Shown here piece after piece: positions 1 to 9,178 of a stretch of DNA of 64,000 bases. The translations under genes were made by a program, and so were the position numbers. The notes beneath the pieces are model-generated. The model was not told the DNA's origin. It made no database searches and worked only from the letters and a program-made list of their open reading frames with translations. Source of the DNA: CAIXSC01 sp046349915 (GTDB taxonomy: Bacteria > Planctomycetota > Planctomycetia > Pirellulales > Pirellulaceae). The stretch's first letter is position 1. Every line of letters begins with the position of its first letter. Where the stretch lies: positions 434,001-498,000 of the forward strand of contig JAXMBL010000004.1 of the NCBI GenBank assembly GCA_046349915.1. Reading direction: 5' to 3'.

Positions 1-311
1 TGGACGCTGGCATACGGATTCGGATACTGGCCGCCCGGATAAGGCGCTGCGGGCGCGGCAGCGGCCGGATACCCAACTTGTCCAGTCGGATATTGCGCGG
101 CCGGATATTGCGCCGTTGGATAAGGTGCGGCTGGATAAGGACTAGCCGCCTCAGGAACAGCGGCAGGATAGGCCGCCGGATAGCCAGCAGCCGGATAGCC
201 AGCAGCTGGCTGCACGACGGCTTGTCCCACGGGGACAGGCCCTGTTGGGTTGGCAGGAGTACTGGACGGCGCGTCATCGCCGGTCAGCCATGGCAATTTG
301 GGAGTGGACAT
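1..311 (-). CDS. Pro/Ala/Tyr-rich protein, N-terminal part (runs off the window)
   Basis: Reading the minus strand from ATG at 311-309, the frame stays open to base 1, giving 103 codons of a protein that continues outside the window. It begins MSTPKLPWLTGDDAPSS and then becomes a low-complexity tract of YPAAGYPAAYPAA, PYPTAQYPAAQYP and PYPGGQYPNPY units. Such tracts in planctomycetes often precede a membrane or regulatory domain, but none is visible here, so no function is given. The repetitive codons explain a long but implausible Arg/Ile-rich reading on the opposite strand. Confidence 0.7.
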   Translation of the reverse strand, partial: MSTPKLPWLTGDDAPSSTPANPTGPVPVGQAVVQPAAGYPAAGYPAAYPAAVPEAASPYPAAPYPTAQYPAAQYPTGQVGYPAAAAPAAPYPGGQYPNPYASV

Positions 312-584
312 GACCGGCCTCGTGCGTCCCGCGAACTTGACCGAACTAGGAAAAGCGGCAACCTGCGAAAATTCTACCAGTCGCGCACAGCTGCGGCAAG
401 GAAGAACAAGTTAAGTCGTGCAGGATACTTGCGACCCTTCCCTGGTCCTGACCTGCTAGTTTTCCAGGGCGACTCATGTTTCGACCGCCTACTGGCCGAT
501 ATCTATCTTCTCATTCCACTTTGCAACTTCGGTCAGTCGACCCCTCGACTTCCGGCCGCCGCCGAGTAGAATGCTAAACACTGA

Positions 585-658
<74 letters not shown>

Positions 659-702
659 CTCACCTACTCTGCTTGAATTGAGCAGGCCGTAGGGCAAGTC
701 AA

Positions 703-732
703 AAAAGCCGCCGTGGAAACACGGCGGCTTTT
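703..732. terminator. Bidirectional terminator after tRNA-fMet
   Basis: A perfect 13-bp stem AAAAGCCGCCGTG / CACGGCGGCTTTT with a GAAA tetraloop ends in a T run on the plus strand and an A run before the stem. It is repeated almost exactly at 9272-9301 behind a tRNA 3' fragment. Confidence 0.9.
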
Positions 733-864
733 GTCGTAACCGGCGAGCGACCGCTGGGATGCGGAGAGCATCTCAAGCCCACGCCAGCGCCTCCCGGCCG
801 CCGAGACCCGAATGCGCGTCCGACCGACCATAGCCCAGCTTCGTTAATCGGATAGCGTCAGGTT

Positions 865-1174
865 CGCCGAGTTCACGAGTGAACACCACTTCCCCCGCCC
901 CAAGCTTGCTTGGGGAGGGGGGTCAAGGGGGAGGGGCAGGTCAACCGTTCACAACGAACGCCGCTCTCCGTTGCCGAGCGAGCCGGCATCACAAGAGCAC
1001 GGGGCGAGCACACAGTTGGGGATGGTCCTGAAGACGAGAACGTCATGACGAGTGATTCGATCAAGAGGCCGAACGCCGCCAACGTTAAGCCGCGGCTTTC
1101 TTCAATCGAGTCGTTGTCTCTCCCCGTAGTCGCGGAGCGACGACCGACAATAGCCCAGCCTTTTCAAGGCTGGG
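865..1174 (+). repeat. 310-bp dispersed repeat, copy 1
   Basis: This stretch aligns end to end and without net length change with 7919-8228. It starts CGCCGAGTTCACGAGTGA, holds the stem-forming CCCCAAGCTTGCTTGGGG, then a conserved middle (GGCAGGTCAACCGTTCACAA), and closes with the hairpin CCCAGCCTT-TTC-AAGGCTGGG (1154-1174). Reading frames on both strands across it are not gene-like. A third, inverted and partial copy is at 42003-42120. Confidence 0.85.
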
Positions 1175-1303
1175 TGAGTTTTGGGTGTTGGTCTACAATG
1201 GGGACGAGCCAACAGTCGACGTCGCTTTAGGGACAAGTGAGGAAGTTGTCGTGCGCGACGAACGGCGGTTTTCGTCGTTTTTGGAGTTGATCGGGGAGCC
1301 GAA

Positions 1304-1492
1304 ATGGCCGACGTCTTGACAGATCTAGCGATCTACCAGAAAGCGGACGAATTGATGCGAGTATGCCGCGCGGCAGTGCGAGAAGCACAGGCGGAAAGCC
1401 GTCGTTTGGGAGTCCCCAACGTGTACCAAATGGGCGACCGCATCGTTTACGAATTGCCCACCGGCGAATTCACCGCCAAGCCGCCCGAGTAG
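1304..1492 (+). CDS. Small conserved-looking protein (62 aa), function unknown
   Basis: Start ATG at 1304 follows the purine-rich GGGGAGCCGAA. The product is a helical N-terminus (KADELMRVCRAAVREAQAES) followed by a short beta-hairpin-like tail (NVYQMGDRIVYELPTGEF). Size and shape resemble small antitoxin or accessory proteins that sit alone in planctomycete genomes, but I cannot name the family. Codon use is balanced like its neighbours. It lies between the first 310-bp repeat and the BlaI operon and is not obviously part of either transcription unit. Confidence 0.6.
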   Translation: MADVLTDLAIYQKADELMRVCRAAVREAQAESRRLGVPNVYQMGDRIVYELPTGEFTAKPPE

Positions 1493-1586
1493 GTCAGCAC
1501 GAAGTGGTAGACCAAATGCTCGAAGGATGGATCGCCTAATGATAGTGTCGGCCGTTCAGGCCTTTTCGCTTCATGATCCACTGTCA

Positions 1587-1605
1587 CCGGGGTCTTCAAC
1601 CCCGG
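1587..1605. repeat. Short hairpin CCGGGGT/ACCCCGG
   Basis: A 7-bp perfect inverted repeat with a 5-base loop, in the gap between the 62-aa gene and the blaI promoter region. It has no T run, so it is not a convincing terminator. The rest of 1493-1680 shows nothing else. Confidence 0.5.
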
Positions 1606-1684
1606 CAGAGGATATGCCAGCCCTTCGGGCTTAAAGCCATGAGCTGGATGCTCATCTTCGAAAATCTGGCAACGTTGGCTTGTG

Positions 1685-1747
1685 GCGTTAAAAAGTTAAC
1701 GCAAAGGTGTTGCTTTCCCGATTGAGTTGCGCTACAGTTTTAGCGCA
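1685..1747 (+). promoter_or_regulatory. Two inverted repeats upstream of blaI (candidate operators)
   Basis: Two perfect 7-bp inverted repeats lie 45-107 bases before the blaI start. The first is GCGTTAA-AAAG-TTAACGC (1685-1702), the second TGCGCTA-CAGTTT-TAGCGCA (1728-1747). BlaI-family repressors bind as dimers to dyads that overlap their own promoter, so these are the natural candidates for autoregulation. The half-sites do not match the staphylococcal TACA/TGTA consensus, so the assignment rests on position and symmetry. Confidence 0.55.
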
Positions 1748-1791
1748 CAGGCTCGAACTCAAAACGAGACTATCGATACGGGAGGGGTTCT

Positions 1792-2175
1792 ATGCCAGAA
1801 CCGTCTGAGCTAAGTCGCCGCGAGCGACAAATCATGGATGCCGTCTTTGCACTCGGCGAAGCGACAGTCAACCAAGTCGTCGAGTTCATTCCCTCGCCGC
1901 CGACGCCGATGGCGGTTCGAAGGATGATGCACATCCTGGAGGAGAAAGGGCACTTGCGACGGAAAGAGAGCGGTCGCGAAGTGATCTATGTGCCGCGTCA
2001 GACCAAAGGTAAGGCGGGGCGACTGGCGTTTGATCAAGTATTGGAGACCTTCTTCGGCGGCTCGCTCGAAGAAGCGCTCGCCGCACACCTGCACTCTCGT
2101 AAAGATCAAGTGTCGGACGAGGAACGACAGCGGCTGATAGCGCTGATCGAACAAGCTAGGAAGGAGGGCCGATAG
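1792..2175 (+). CDS. blaI: BlaI/MecI/CopY-family transcriptional repressor
   Basis: A 127-residue winged-helix repressor. The N-terminus (ELSRRERQIMDAVFALGEAT, then VNQVVEFIP and MAVRRMMHILEEKGHLRRKE) is the classic BlaI DNA-binding domain, followed by wing residues and a C-terminal dimerisation helix (FGGSLEEALAAHL). Members hold their operon off until a membrane M56 protease triggers their cleavage. The stop is one base before the start of the M56 gene, so the two are co-transcribed. ATG at 1792 is preceded by GGGAGGGG. Two dyads upstream suggest autorepression. Confidence 0.92.
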   Translation: MPEPSELSRRERQIMDAVFALGEATVNQVVEFIPSPPTPMAVRRMMHILEEKGHLRRKESGREVIYVPRQTKGKAGRLAFDQVLETFFGGSLEEALAAHLHSRKDQVSDEERQRLIALIEQARKEGR

Positions 2176-2176
2176 C

Positions 2177-5100
2177 ATGAATCGCATGATATTGACCTTC
2201 GGCGGTGTGTTGAGTGCGTCGAGTCTGCTGCTGATGGATTCAGCCATCAAAGGGACGGTGCTGCTCGCGCTGGCGGCAGTTGCTGCTCTGATTCTTCGAC
2301 GTGATTCGGCGGCGACTAGGCATCTGGTGTGGATGACGGCGATCGTCGCTTTGCTCGTCGTGCCTGTATTGTCGGCAACCTTGCCTCAATGGCGAGTGTT
2401 GCCGAATTGGATGAGTTCACCAAGATCATCCGTTGCGGCTATTGAAAGTGTCAGCCCCCTTGCCCTGCCCATGTCGGCCGGTGAAGTGATTGGATTGCCA
2501 CAACGAGCGGCAAACGTTGCATCTATGGAAGTCGATCAACCAGTAACGCCGGAGATGCAGCCCGTTACTGCAGCGCCGGTTTCACGGCCCGCGCTAGTGA
2601 CTCCGGAGGAAATGCCCGCGTCAAACGTGAAGAACTGGAGTTGGATGAGTGCGATTCCCCTGGTGTGGGCGATTGGCTTTGTAGTTCTCATGCTGCGACT
2701 GTCGGCCGCGCGATGGATGCTCTGGAATTCCGAACGGCTGGCGATCGTTATTGGCAAGCAAGGAGCTTCGCAACGCGATCCAATCGTCATTGCGATGACA
2801 GCTCTCTGTTCGCAGCTTAAGATACGTCGCCCGGTAACACTGTTGATCCATCCGCACAAGACCATTCCGATTGTGTGGGGCATTTTTCGTTGTCGGTTGA
2901 TGCTTCCTGTTGCGGCTCGGCAGTGGAGCGACGAGCAACTGAAATCCGTGTTGATGCACGAACTGGCTCACATCAAGCGCAGGGATACGCTTGTGCAATT
3001 GTTGACACAGGTCGCCTGCGCTCTGCACTGGTTCAATCCTTTGGTTTGGTTTGCCGCGTGGCGACTAGATGTAGAACGTGAGCGATCCTGCGACGATCTG
3101 GTTTTGGCTAGTGGCATCAGGCCTTCCGCTTATGCGGCCTATTTGCTCGATGTCGTCTCGGGGCTTTCTCCGGCTCGTTGGACGCAGGCTTGCGGACTAG
3201 CGATGGCTCGCAAGTCGTCGCTCGAAGGTCGTCTTGCTGCCGTACTCGGCAAGGATCTCAATCGTCGCAGCGTATCGTTGACACTCGCGGGGCTCACGCT
3301 GCTCATCGCCGTTGGGCTCGCTGTGCCCATCGCTATGCTTCGGGCAGCAGATGAAGAGTGGAACCCGCCACAGGTTGCACACATTAGCAGCAACGACTTC
3401 AGCACTTACTGCGTTCACGATGCGAAGGAAGCTGCCTATGTCATCGCGTATCACGGCCGCTCCGGATCGTCGAGCAGCGGATCGAGCAACTCGAAATCCC
3501 GAACTTGGAACGACAACTCGACGCTCACACTACTCGACACTGTCGAGAAACGAAAACTCACCTTGCGCCGCGATCATACGGCGCCAAATAAACTCACGCT
3601 CGATGGAAGAGACTACGACCTTGCGAAAGGCCGCATCTTCTTGCTCAGCGACAATGGCAGCGTTCGCCAAATCGACATTGCCACGCCACCGGTCACAGCC
3701 CGCGAAGACGCAGAGAGTCTCGCGAAACTTATGGCTGTGACCGCTCCGCCAACACCAATGCCAATACACAAAGACGCTCGCGCGTTTTACGAAGTCTGGC
3801 AGCGCTTGGCACGAGCCAATGGCGACATCCCCGGCGCGCTGGTCGGAGAACTGGCGAATGCGATTAAGGTCTTCATTGGCTACAACCCGACTTGGGAAAC
3901 CGTACCGAAGCTCAACGAAATTCTTCCGCGTCTTGATGCTACACACGACTGGAAGCCCGCTGACGCCATCGCGGTGCTTGATGAAGTGGCCGGTGTTCAA
4001 GCTACTCTCCTCGAACCCGCACCTTGGAAGGGAACGAGGCAAACGATTCGCAAGGGTGAGGCTCTGCCGAAGAAATACGCCGATGCATCGTGGGGTGAAG
4101 AGCAACCCAGTGGTCTGCGGGCGGCATGGTTGTTGGAGCCCAACGCGACGGAGCATCGCATCGGAGCGGCGATCAAAGCGCGGTTGCTAGTGCAGAATCG
4201 AGGGCGAGTCCCCGTCATGCTTCAAGTGCCGACTTGGCGCCAGGGGCAGGTAAAGGCAACCGATGCCAAGGGCTCGGAGGTTCAAGTCTCTAGTATCGAG
4301 TGGACTACCTTGGCATTGCTGCATACCGTACGTTTAGGGCCAGGCGAGTTCATTGAAATCAATACCCCAGGCGTTGGCGTCGGTCCGCGCGCGGGCATGG
4401 GGCCGTGGGCCGGTCCACGTGTTGGTTCGAATGTGATTGCCAAGGCGGGCGACGAACTGACGCTAACCTGCAGCCCTGTACCGCTCGATGGCAGCGAGGT
4501 CGGAATCAGCCAAGAAGATCCACACGTCTCCGGTCCGGGTTGGTGGTTGGCTCACATCAAAACACGACTCAACCGCGAACTCCCATTGCCCGCCGACGCC
4601 GCCGAACGCACTCGAATACTCGATCGCGCGGTCCGTGAATTTTTTTCCACTGCGCCGACCGCTGAGGAAACCGCCGCATTCATCGCCGATAAAACGCCCG
4701 AGGCAATTGATGCACTGGCGAAGCGTCTTGCCACGCGTGTCGGTGAAGTGTCGTTCAGCGGCAAGTTGCCGACTGCTCCGGTCAAGTTCCGCGTGCTCGA
4801 CGCCACTGCGAGCGCCGACAAGCAACCGCGAGTTGTACTTGGCCCTGGTGAGTATCCGCTGCCCTGCACGACGGCGGACAGAGGCCAAGCGACACTGAGA
4901 ATCGTAGGCAAGCCAGTCGGTGATCGCCGCACAAACGAAGCTCAAATTTTGTTCGAGGCCACTGAGGCGACCGGAAAACTCCCGCCGGACCCTCACAAAC
5001 TCGAGGTCCCCGATGGCTGGGGCACTTGGGCCATCGTCTGCCGCCCGAGCGACGGATACTTCTATCTGCTACACAATGGAACGGTGCGGAAGATTGACTA

Positions 5101-7444
5101 TAGCAAGCCGCGGAACGTCACCGACCTGCCCGTGAACGACCTCCCCGCAGAGTTTCGTGACGAAGTGAAACGTCAGCTCGACATCCACGAAATCTCCGCC
5201 GCACAGCAGGCGGAGATTTTTGAGAAGCCGGCGCGTCCCGCTGCGAGCCTTCGCTCTGATGCGCAGGTAAAGCCGAAGCCCGGCGCGATGATCAAACTCG
5301 CTACCGAACAGAAACTGAAATGGGGTGAACCGGTGAATGGACTTCGAATGGCGCTCGCCTGGCCGCCGGTGCTTGGCGAGCCAGAGTTGGGCGATAAGCC
5401 GGAGTTCTATCTCGTCGTGCAGAATGTTTCGGAAAAAAGTGTGCGGCTCACGTCGAATGATACCGCGCCGAATCCCCGTATGCTGGACCTTTACGACACA
5501 ACGATCGTGTCGAGATCCGTGGATGAAGTGACGATCCAGGGTGACTGGCTGCTGCAGCCGCGCGAGGCCGCGTTTGTCCGCCTCTTCCATTCAGAGCAGA
5601 AATCCGGAGACGGTCGCACGATTTCTATCTTAAAGGAGAACGTCGTAAGCACTCTGGGACAATACAGCTTCACTGCGGCGATGACCATCGAAACGGCACC
5701 GGCGGGCGCGTGGACGGGGAAGCTGGTGACGGGTGCGACCCGCGGTTCGGCGGATGTGCTTGAAGCAGGAAAACCAATCGAACTGAGATCGGCGCCGCCC
5801 ATGTCATGGGGCGCGCCGAAGGATGGACTGAGAGGCGCCGTGCGAATCATGGGCGACCTGCGCACCGGAAAGGAAGCGAAAGCGGAATTGTGGGTTCATA
5901 ATTCCAGCTCGGAAACGGTGAAGTTCTCCTGGACGCATCACGCCGATGTCGGTCTAGCAATCGTGCCGACAGATGGAAGTGGCCATGGTCGCGAAGCACA
6001 CATGACGCGCGGCAAGACGCAATTCTCGTTGCATTTGCTGGCGCTTACTCCCGGGCAGGCGGTGAAGCTGAAGGAGTTTACGCTTCGGCTTGGCAGTCCT
6101 CCAACCGATGGCCCCATTGGCATCGTCAGCCTGGAACTCAGGCCGGGCGATTGGACACTGCAGGCCAAGTGGACCGGCACGCTGCACATCATTGAGGCCG
6201 CAAAGGAATGGCGCGGTGAGCTCAAAACCGGCGAGATTAAACTCAAGATGACTTCTGAAGGCGCGACTGTCGTCGAGGCGCCGAAGAAAAATATGGAGTC
6301 GCCAAAGCCTGCCGCGCCCGCAACACCCGCATTGAACCCGCAAGGTGTGAAACTCCTACCAGCTATCGAACAGAAACTGAAATGGGGTGAGCCAGTGAAT
6401 GGGCTGCGCGCGGCACTGGTCATGCACCCCGTACCCGACGAGCCTGACGCGGAGGACAAAAACGATATTTTTCTGGTGGTCCAGAATGTGACGAAGGCAG
6501 AGGTCTGTCTTCACGCCTCCGATGCAGCACCGAATCCCCGTCAGTTGATCTGGCGCGACAAAGGGGTCCTGGAGACAGTCACCGAAGTAGCCAAACCGAT
6601 CCCTGTCGATGTCCGGCTTCAGCCTGGCGAAGTGGCGTTCTTTCGTATGACACGCCCGTCTGGCAAGAGGAACCCGGGAGGCCGCAGCACGGGCTCACTC
6701 ATCGAAGAGTACATCCGCAAGGACCCTACGTTTTCACTCGAGGGATCGATGGAAATTTCCACCGCTCCCAACGGCGCGTGGTCGGGCAAGCTGGTGACCG
6801 GAAGAACCGAAGGCGGCGCCGCAATTCCGGCGGACGCAAACGTCGTTAAAGTCCCCGACGACCAGTACCTGAAGTCCGGCGTCCCGGTGGATGAACTGGT
6901 GGGCGAGGGTGTGATCTGGAACGACGTGCAAAATGGTTTGTCGCTGGGATACCGCATCTCCGGCGATGAATGGCGCATTCTCGGCAAAGACGTGAAGGTT
7001 GAGCTGTGGGTGCAGAATCACGGCGACAAGGACGTGAAGTTTCAAGACAACATGCGTCCTGACGCTGAATTCGGACTGCAGGTGAAATTGAAGGATGCGA
7101 AGGGCAAGGATCACAATTCCAGCTACTTGCCAGACGACAGGCCGCCGTTTGGATTTCATCGTCTGCTGCCGCCAGGTCATGCGCTCAAAGTGAAGGAGTT
7201 CGCCATTTCGCTCTTTTTGCCTGAGAGCGCGCGCGCAGCGATGCGCCGCGATCGCTCGCAGGCCCACTTTTTGGGCATCAATCCTGGCGCCTACGATTTC
7301 CACTGCGAGCTGGAACTACCAGGCTTCACCGCCACGGGCGAAGGTGGAAAGCAACTCACGCCCGCCGACGGCGAGTGGACCGGGAAGCTCACGACGCGCG
7401 GGTTGAATATTGAGATCATCGCGCCAGATGCCCCCCGCGACTAA
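2177..7444 (+). CDS. BlaR1/MecR1-type M56 membrane metallopeptidase with giant repeat-containing extension
   Basis: 1755 residues, several times the size of BlaR1. The first 400 or so residues are the M56 domain: several transmembrane segments, the zinc motif HELAH at 261-265 (in VLMHELAHIKRRD) and the downstream RERSCDD with a likely third ligand. A further membrane segment near 380 leads to a long extracytoplasmic part. That part repeats a beta-sandwich-like unit opening with KLKWGEPVNGLR or similar (around 4095, 5310, 5805, 6375, 6910), with shared inner motifs such as LVVQNV and the ending AWTGKLVTG. ATG 2177 has the strong site AGGAGG. The known role of the pair is ligand-triggered proteolysis of BlaI; the ligand of the extension is unknown. 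Confidence 0.9.
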   Translation: MNRMILTFGGVLSASSLLLMDSAIKGTVLLALAAVAALILRRDSAATRHLVWMTAIVALLVVPVLSATLPQWRVLPNWMSSPRSSVAAIESVSPLALPMSAGEVIGLPQRAANVASMEVDQPVTPEMQPVTAAPVSRPALVTPEEMPASNVKNWSWMSAIPLVWAIGFVVLMLRLSAARWMLWNSERLAIVIGKQGASQRDPIVIAMTALCSQLKIRRPVTLLIHPHKTIPIVWGIFRCRLMLPVAARQWSDEQLKSVLMHELAHIKRRDTLVQLLTQVACALHWFNPLVWFAAWRLDVERERSCDDLVLASGIRPSAYAAYLLDVVSGLSPARWTQACGLAMARKSSLEGRLAAVLGKDLNRRSVSLTLAGLTLLIAVGLAVPIAMLRAADEEWNPPQVAHISSNDFSTYCVHDAKEAAYVIAYHGRSGSSSSGSSNSKSRTWNDNSTLTLLDTVEKRKLTLRRDHTAPNKLTLDGRDYDLAKGRIFLLSDNGSVRQIDIATPPVTAREDAESLAKLMAVTAPPTPMPIHKDARAFYEVWQRLARANGDIPGALVGELANAIKVFIGYNPTWETVPKLNEILPRLDATHDWKPADAIAVLDEVAGVQATLLEPAPWKGTRQTIRKGEALPKKYADASWGEEQPSGLRAAWLLEPNATEHRIGAAIKARLLVQNRGRVPVMLQVPTWRQGQVKATDAKGSEVQVSSIEWTTLALLHTVRLGPGEFIEINTPGVGVGPRAGMGPWAGPRVGSNVIAKAGDELTLTCSPVPLDGSEVGISQEDPHVSGPGWWLAHIKTRLNRELPLPADAAERTRILDRAVREFFSTAPTAEETAAFIADKTPEAIDALAKRLATRVGEVSFSGKLPTAPVKFRVLDATASADKQPRVVLGPGEYPLPCTTADRGQATLRIVGKPVGDRRTNEAQILFEATEATGKLPPDPHKLEVPDGWGTWAIVCRPSDGYFYLLHNGTVRKIDYSKPRNVTDLPVNDLPAEFRDEVKRQLDIHEISAAQQAEIFEKPARPAASLRSDAQVKPKPGAMIKLATEQKLKWGEPVNGLRMALAWPPVLGEPELGDKPEFYLVVQNVSEKSVRLTSNDTAPNPRMLDLYDTTIVSRSVDEVTIQGDWLLQPREAAFVRLFHSEQKSGDGRTISILKENVVSTLGQYSFTAAMTIETAPAGAWTGKLVTGATRGSADVLEAGKPIELRSAPPMSWGAPKDGLRGAVRIMGDLRTGKEAKAELWVHNSSSETVKFSWTHHADVGLAIVPTDGSGHGREAHMTRGKTQFSLHLLALTPGQAVKLKEFTLRLGSPPTDGPIGIVSLELRPGDWTLQAKWTGTLHIIEAAKEWRGELKTGEIKLKMTSEGATVVEAPKKNMESPKPAAPATPALNPQGVKLLPAIEQKLKWGEPVNGLRAALVMHPVPDEPDAEDKNDIFLVVQNVTKAEVCLHASDAAPNPRQLIWRDKGVLETVTEVAKPIPVDVRLQPGEVAFFRMTRPSGKRNPGGRSTGSLIEEYIRKDPTFSLEGSMEISTAPNGAWSGKLVTGRTEGGAAIPADANVVKVPDDQYLKSGVPVDELVGEGVIWNDVQNGLSLGYRISGDEWRILGKDVKVELWVQNHGDKDVKFQDNMRPDAEFGLQVKLKDAKGKDHNSSYLPDDRPPFGFHRLLPPGHALKVKEFAISLFLPESARAAMRRDRSQAHFLGINPGAYDFHCELELPGFTATGEGGKQLTPADGEWTGKLTTRGLNIEIIAPDAPRD

Positions 7445-7868
7445 GCCGCGTTTCGAGTCGGTGAATCAGAGTGCAGTCTTATTGGATCTAGAAAAAGCTG
7501 CTGAGTCGATTCGGCGACTGGCTCGATTGTCGCCAGTACTGTCCAACAAAGAGCTGGAAGCCGCGATCGATTTGCTCGTCGCTTCAACTGATAACAATCT
7601 TGCCAATCGGTTGGTTCTTCAACTAGCAAACCATCGGATCAGCGAGACCACGGAGACGATCGATCCAATTCGGCTGACCGGGTTTACGATCCTGATGACG
7701 CGCGAAAAGACAAGTACGCTCGCGTTTTTGCGATCCGTCAAGTCGACTGTGCCTGAGAAGGAACAACGACGCATTGACCAATTGATTCGCCACCAAGCAG
7801 TGACCACGACAATCGGTATCGAGCCAGATCACGTGCAGCCGCGGCGCTTGGTGGCTATACCGAAATAA
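7428..7868 (+). CDS. Small hypothetical protein overlapping the end of the M56 gene
   Basis: ATG at 7428 lies inside the last codons of the M56 gene in another frame. The product is about 146 residues, largely helical (VLLDLEKAAESIRRLARLSP, NKELEAAIDLLVAS), and it ends before the second 310-bp repeat. It has no recognisable domain, signal peptide or membrane segment. The overlap of 17 bases with the upstream gene fits a coupled third operon gene, but the opposite strand also has open frames, so it may be spurious. Confidence 0.45.
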   Translation: MPPATKPRFESVNQSAVLLDLEKAAESIRRLARLSPVLSNKELEAAIDLLVASTDNNLANRLVLQLANHRISETTETIDPIRLTGFTILMTREKTSTLAFLRSVKSTVPEKEQRRIDQLIRHQAVTTTIGIEPDHVQPRRLVAIPK

Positions 7869-7918
7869 CTTCTTGTAGGCCGTGTTTTCGGAGAGCGTCG
7901 CTTCGGCCCAGGCGCCGT

Positions 7919-8228
7919 CGCCGAGTTCACGAGTGAGTGCCACTTCCCCCGCCCCAAGCTTGCTTGGAGAGTAGGGTCGAGGGGGAGGGGCAGGTCAACC
8001 GTTCACAACGAACGCCGCTCTCCGTTGCCGAGCGAGCCGGCATCAAAAGAGCACGGGTCGAGCACACAGTTGGAGATGATCCTGAAGACGAGAACGTCAT
8101 GGCGAGTGATTCGATCAAAAAGCCGAAGGAAGACCGCGTCAAGCCGCAACCTTCCGTTAACGAGTCGTCGCCTCTCCTTGTAGTCGCGGAGCGACGACCG
8201 ACCATAGCCCAGCCTTTTCAAGGCTGGG
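7919..8228 (+). repeat. 310-bp dispersed repeat, copy 2
   Basis: Same orientation and same length as copy 1 at 865-1174, with scattered substitutions; it ends in the same CCCAGCCTT / AAGGCTGGG hairpin (8208-8228). The two copies bracket the 1304-7868 block, that is, the whole BlaI/M56 unit. Confidence 0.85.
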
Positions 8229-8239
8229 TCCGCTTCGAT

Positions 8240-8314
8240 TTCGCTAGCCTGTTTTGCGGTTCCAATCTGATTTGTTAATCAGAGCCGTTAGGTGACCTTT
8301 CTCGTCGTGTCCCT
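8240..8314 (+). repeat. 75-bp dispersed repeat, copy 1 (upstream of the DUF433 gene)
   Basis: Shares TTCGC, CTGTTTT.CGGTTC, TGATTTG.TAATC and GTGACC/ATGACC..TCTCG.CGTGTCCCT with 9527-9600. Both copies lie shortly upstream of a toxin-antitoxin antitoxin gene, so they may carry a shared promoter region. The rest of 8315-8510 shows no gene. Confidence 0.6.
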
Positions 8315-8510
8315 GACCGGCACGCCCGTCATGGTATGATAGGACGGTCGTATCAAGGCGATCACACCGTAGGAACGAAGCCACCTGGAAACACTCCCCG
8401 AACTACCTGACACGAAGCCGTAATCAGCCACACTCGCGTGTGTTTCGCATTCGAGAATGCGTCCGCGGAAGCCCAGCCAAGAACAGTAGAATTGGCGCAG
8501 GAGAAACGCC

Positions 8511-8825
8511 ATGAGCACGGCGAACGAATACCCGCACGTCAGGCTCGATGCCGACGGAGCCGCGCGCATTGACGACACTCGCTACAAGGTCCTTCACTTG
8601 GCCGCCGAACATTACCACCACGGCTGGACGGCGGAGGAACTCTTGCGTCAGCATCCCGACCTGAGACCCGCACAGGTCTATTCGGCGCTCGCGTACTTCT
8701 ACGACCATCACACCGAGTTGTTGGTTCAGCTGAAGGCATCGCAGGAGGCCGCCGAACGAATTCGAACGCCGCAACCGTTCTCGCGCGAAGAGCTGTTGAG
8801 CAGAAAGCCAGCTTTGGAGACCTAA
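8511..8825 (+). CDS. DUF433-like antitoxin
   Basis: 104 residues. The core (RIDDTRYKVLHLAAEH, GWTAEELLRQHPDLRPAQVY, SALAYFYDH) matches the DUF433 helix-turn-helix pattern of antitoxins paired with PIN-like DUF5615 toxins. Start ATG 8511 is preceded by GGAGAAACGCC. The toxin gene follows after one base. The antitoxin looks intact while its toxin is interrupted by a stop codon, a usual path of decay. Confidence 0.82.
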   Translation: MSTANEYPHVRLDADGAARIDDTRYKVLHLAAEHYHHGWTAEELLRQHPDLRPAQVYSALAYFYDHHTELLVQLKASQEAAERIRTPQPFSREELLSRKPALET

Positions 8826-8826
8826 C

Positions 8827-9177
8827 GTGTCCGTCCGTCTCTACATGGACGTGCACATTCCCTTGGCGATCACGGAAGGGTTGCGCCGCCGAGGACTGGA
8901 TGTCTTGACCGCTCAGTAAGACGGCGCGGACCGACTCGAAGACAACCTGTTGCTGCAACGCGCAACGACGCTCCACCGTGCTCTCTTCAGTCAGGACGAA
9001 GATCTCTTGGCAATCGCCGCGGCGTGCCAGTTGGAAAACGACGATTTCTCCGGACTCATCTACGCCCACCAGTTGGGCCCCGGCATCGGAGAGATTGTCG
9101 AAGATCTGGAACTACTGTGCGTCTGCAGCGCAGCCCAAGAAATTCGCAACCGCATCATCTTCTTGCCCCTTCGCTGA
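8827..9177 (+). pseudogene. DUF5615 PIN-like toxin, interrupted by an in-frame stop
   Basis: Translation from GTG 8827 gives VSVRLYMDVHIPLAITEGLR and GLDVLTAQ, then TAA at 8917-8919, then DGADRLEDNLLLQRATTL, LFSQDEDLLAIAA and a normal C-terminus ending at 9177. The family normally has Glu between TAQ/TAR and DGA, so one base change (GAA to TAA) explains the stop. The remaining frame is fully open. Family role: a ribonuclease-like toxin neutralised by the upstream antitoxin. A read-through product or a restart downstream is possible but would lack the first catalytic Asp. Confidence 0.85.
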
Positions 9178-9178
9178 C

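Noticed and set aside
78..569. Arg/Ile-rich ORF on the plus strand (163 codons)
   Set aside because: It is the mirror of the Pro/Ala/Tyr repeat codons of the minus-strand gene at 1-311 and has no ribosome site.
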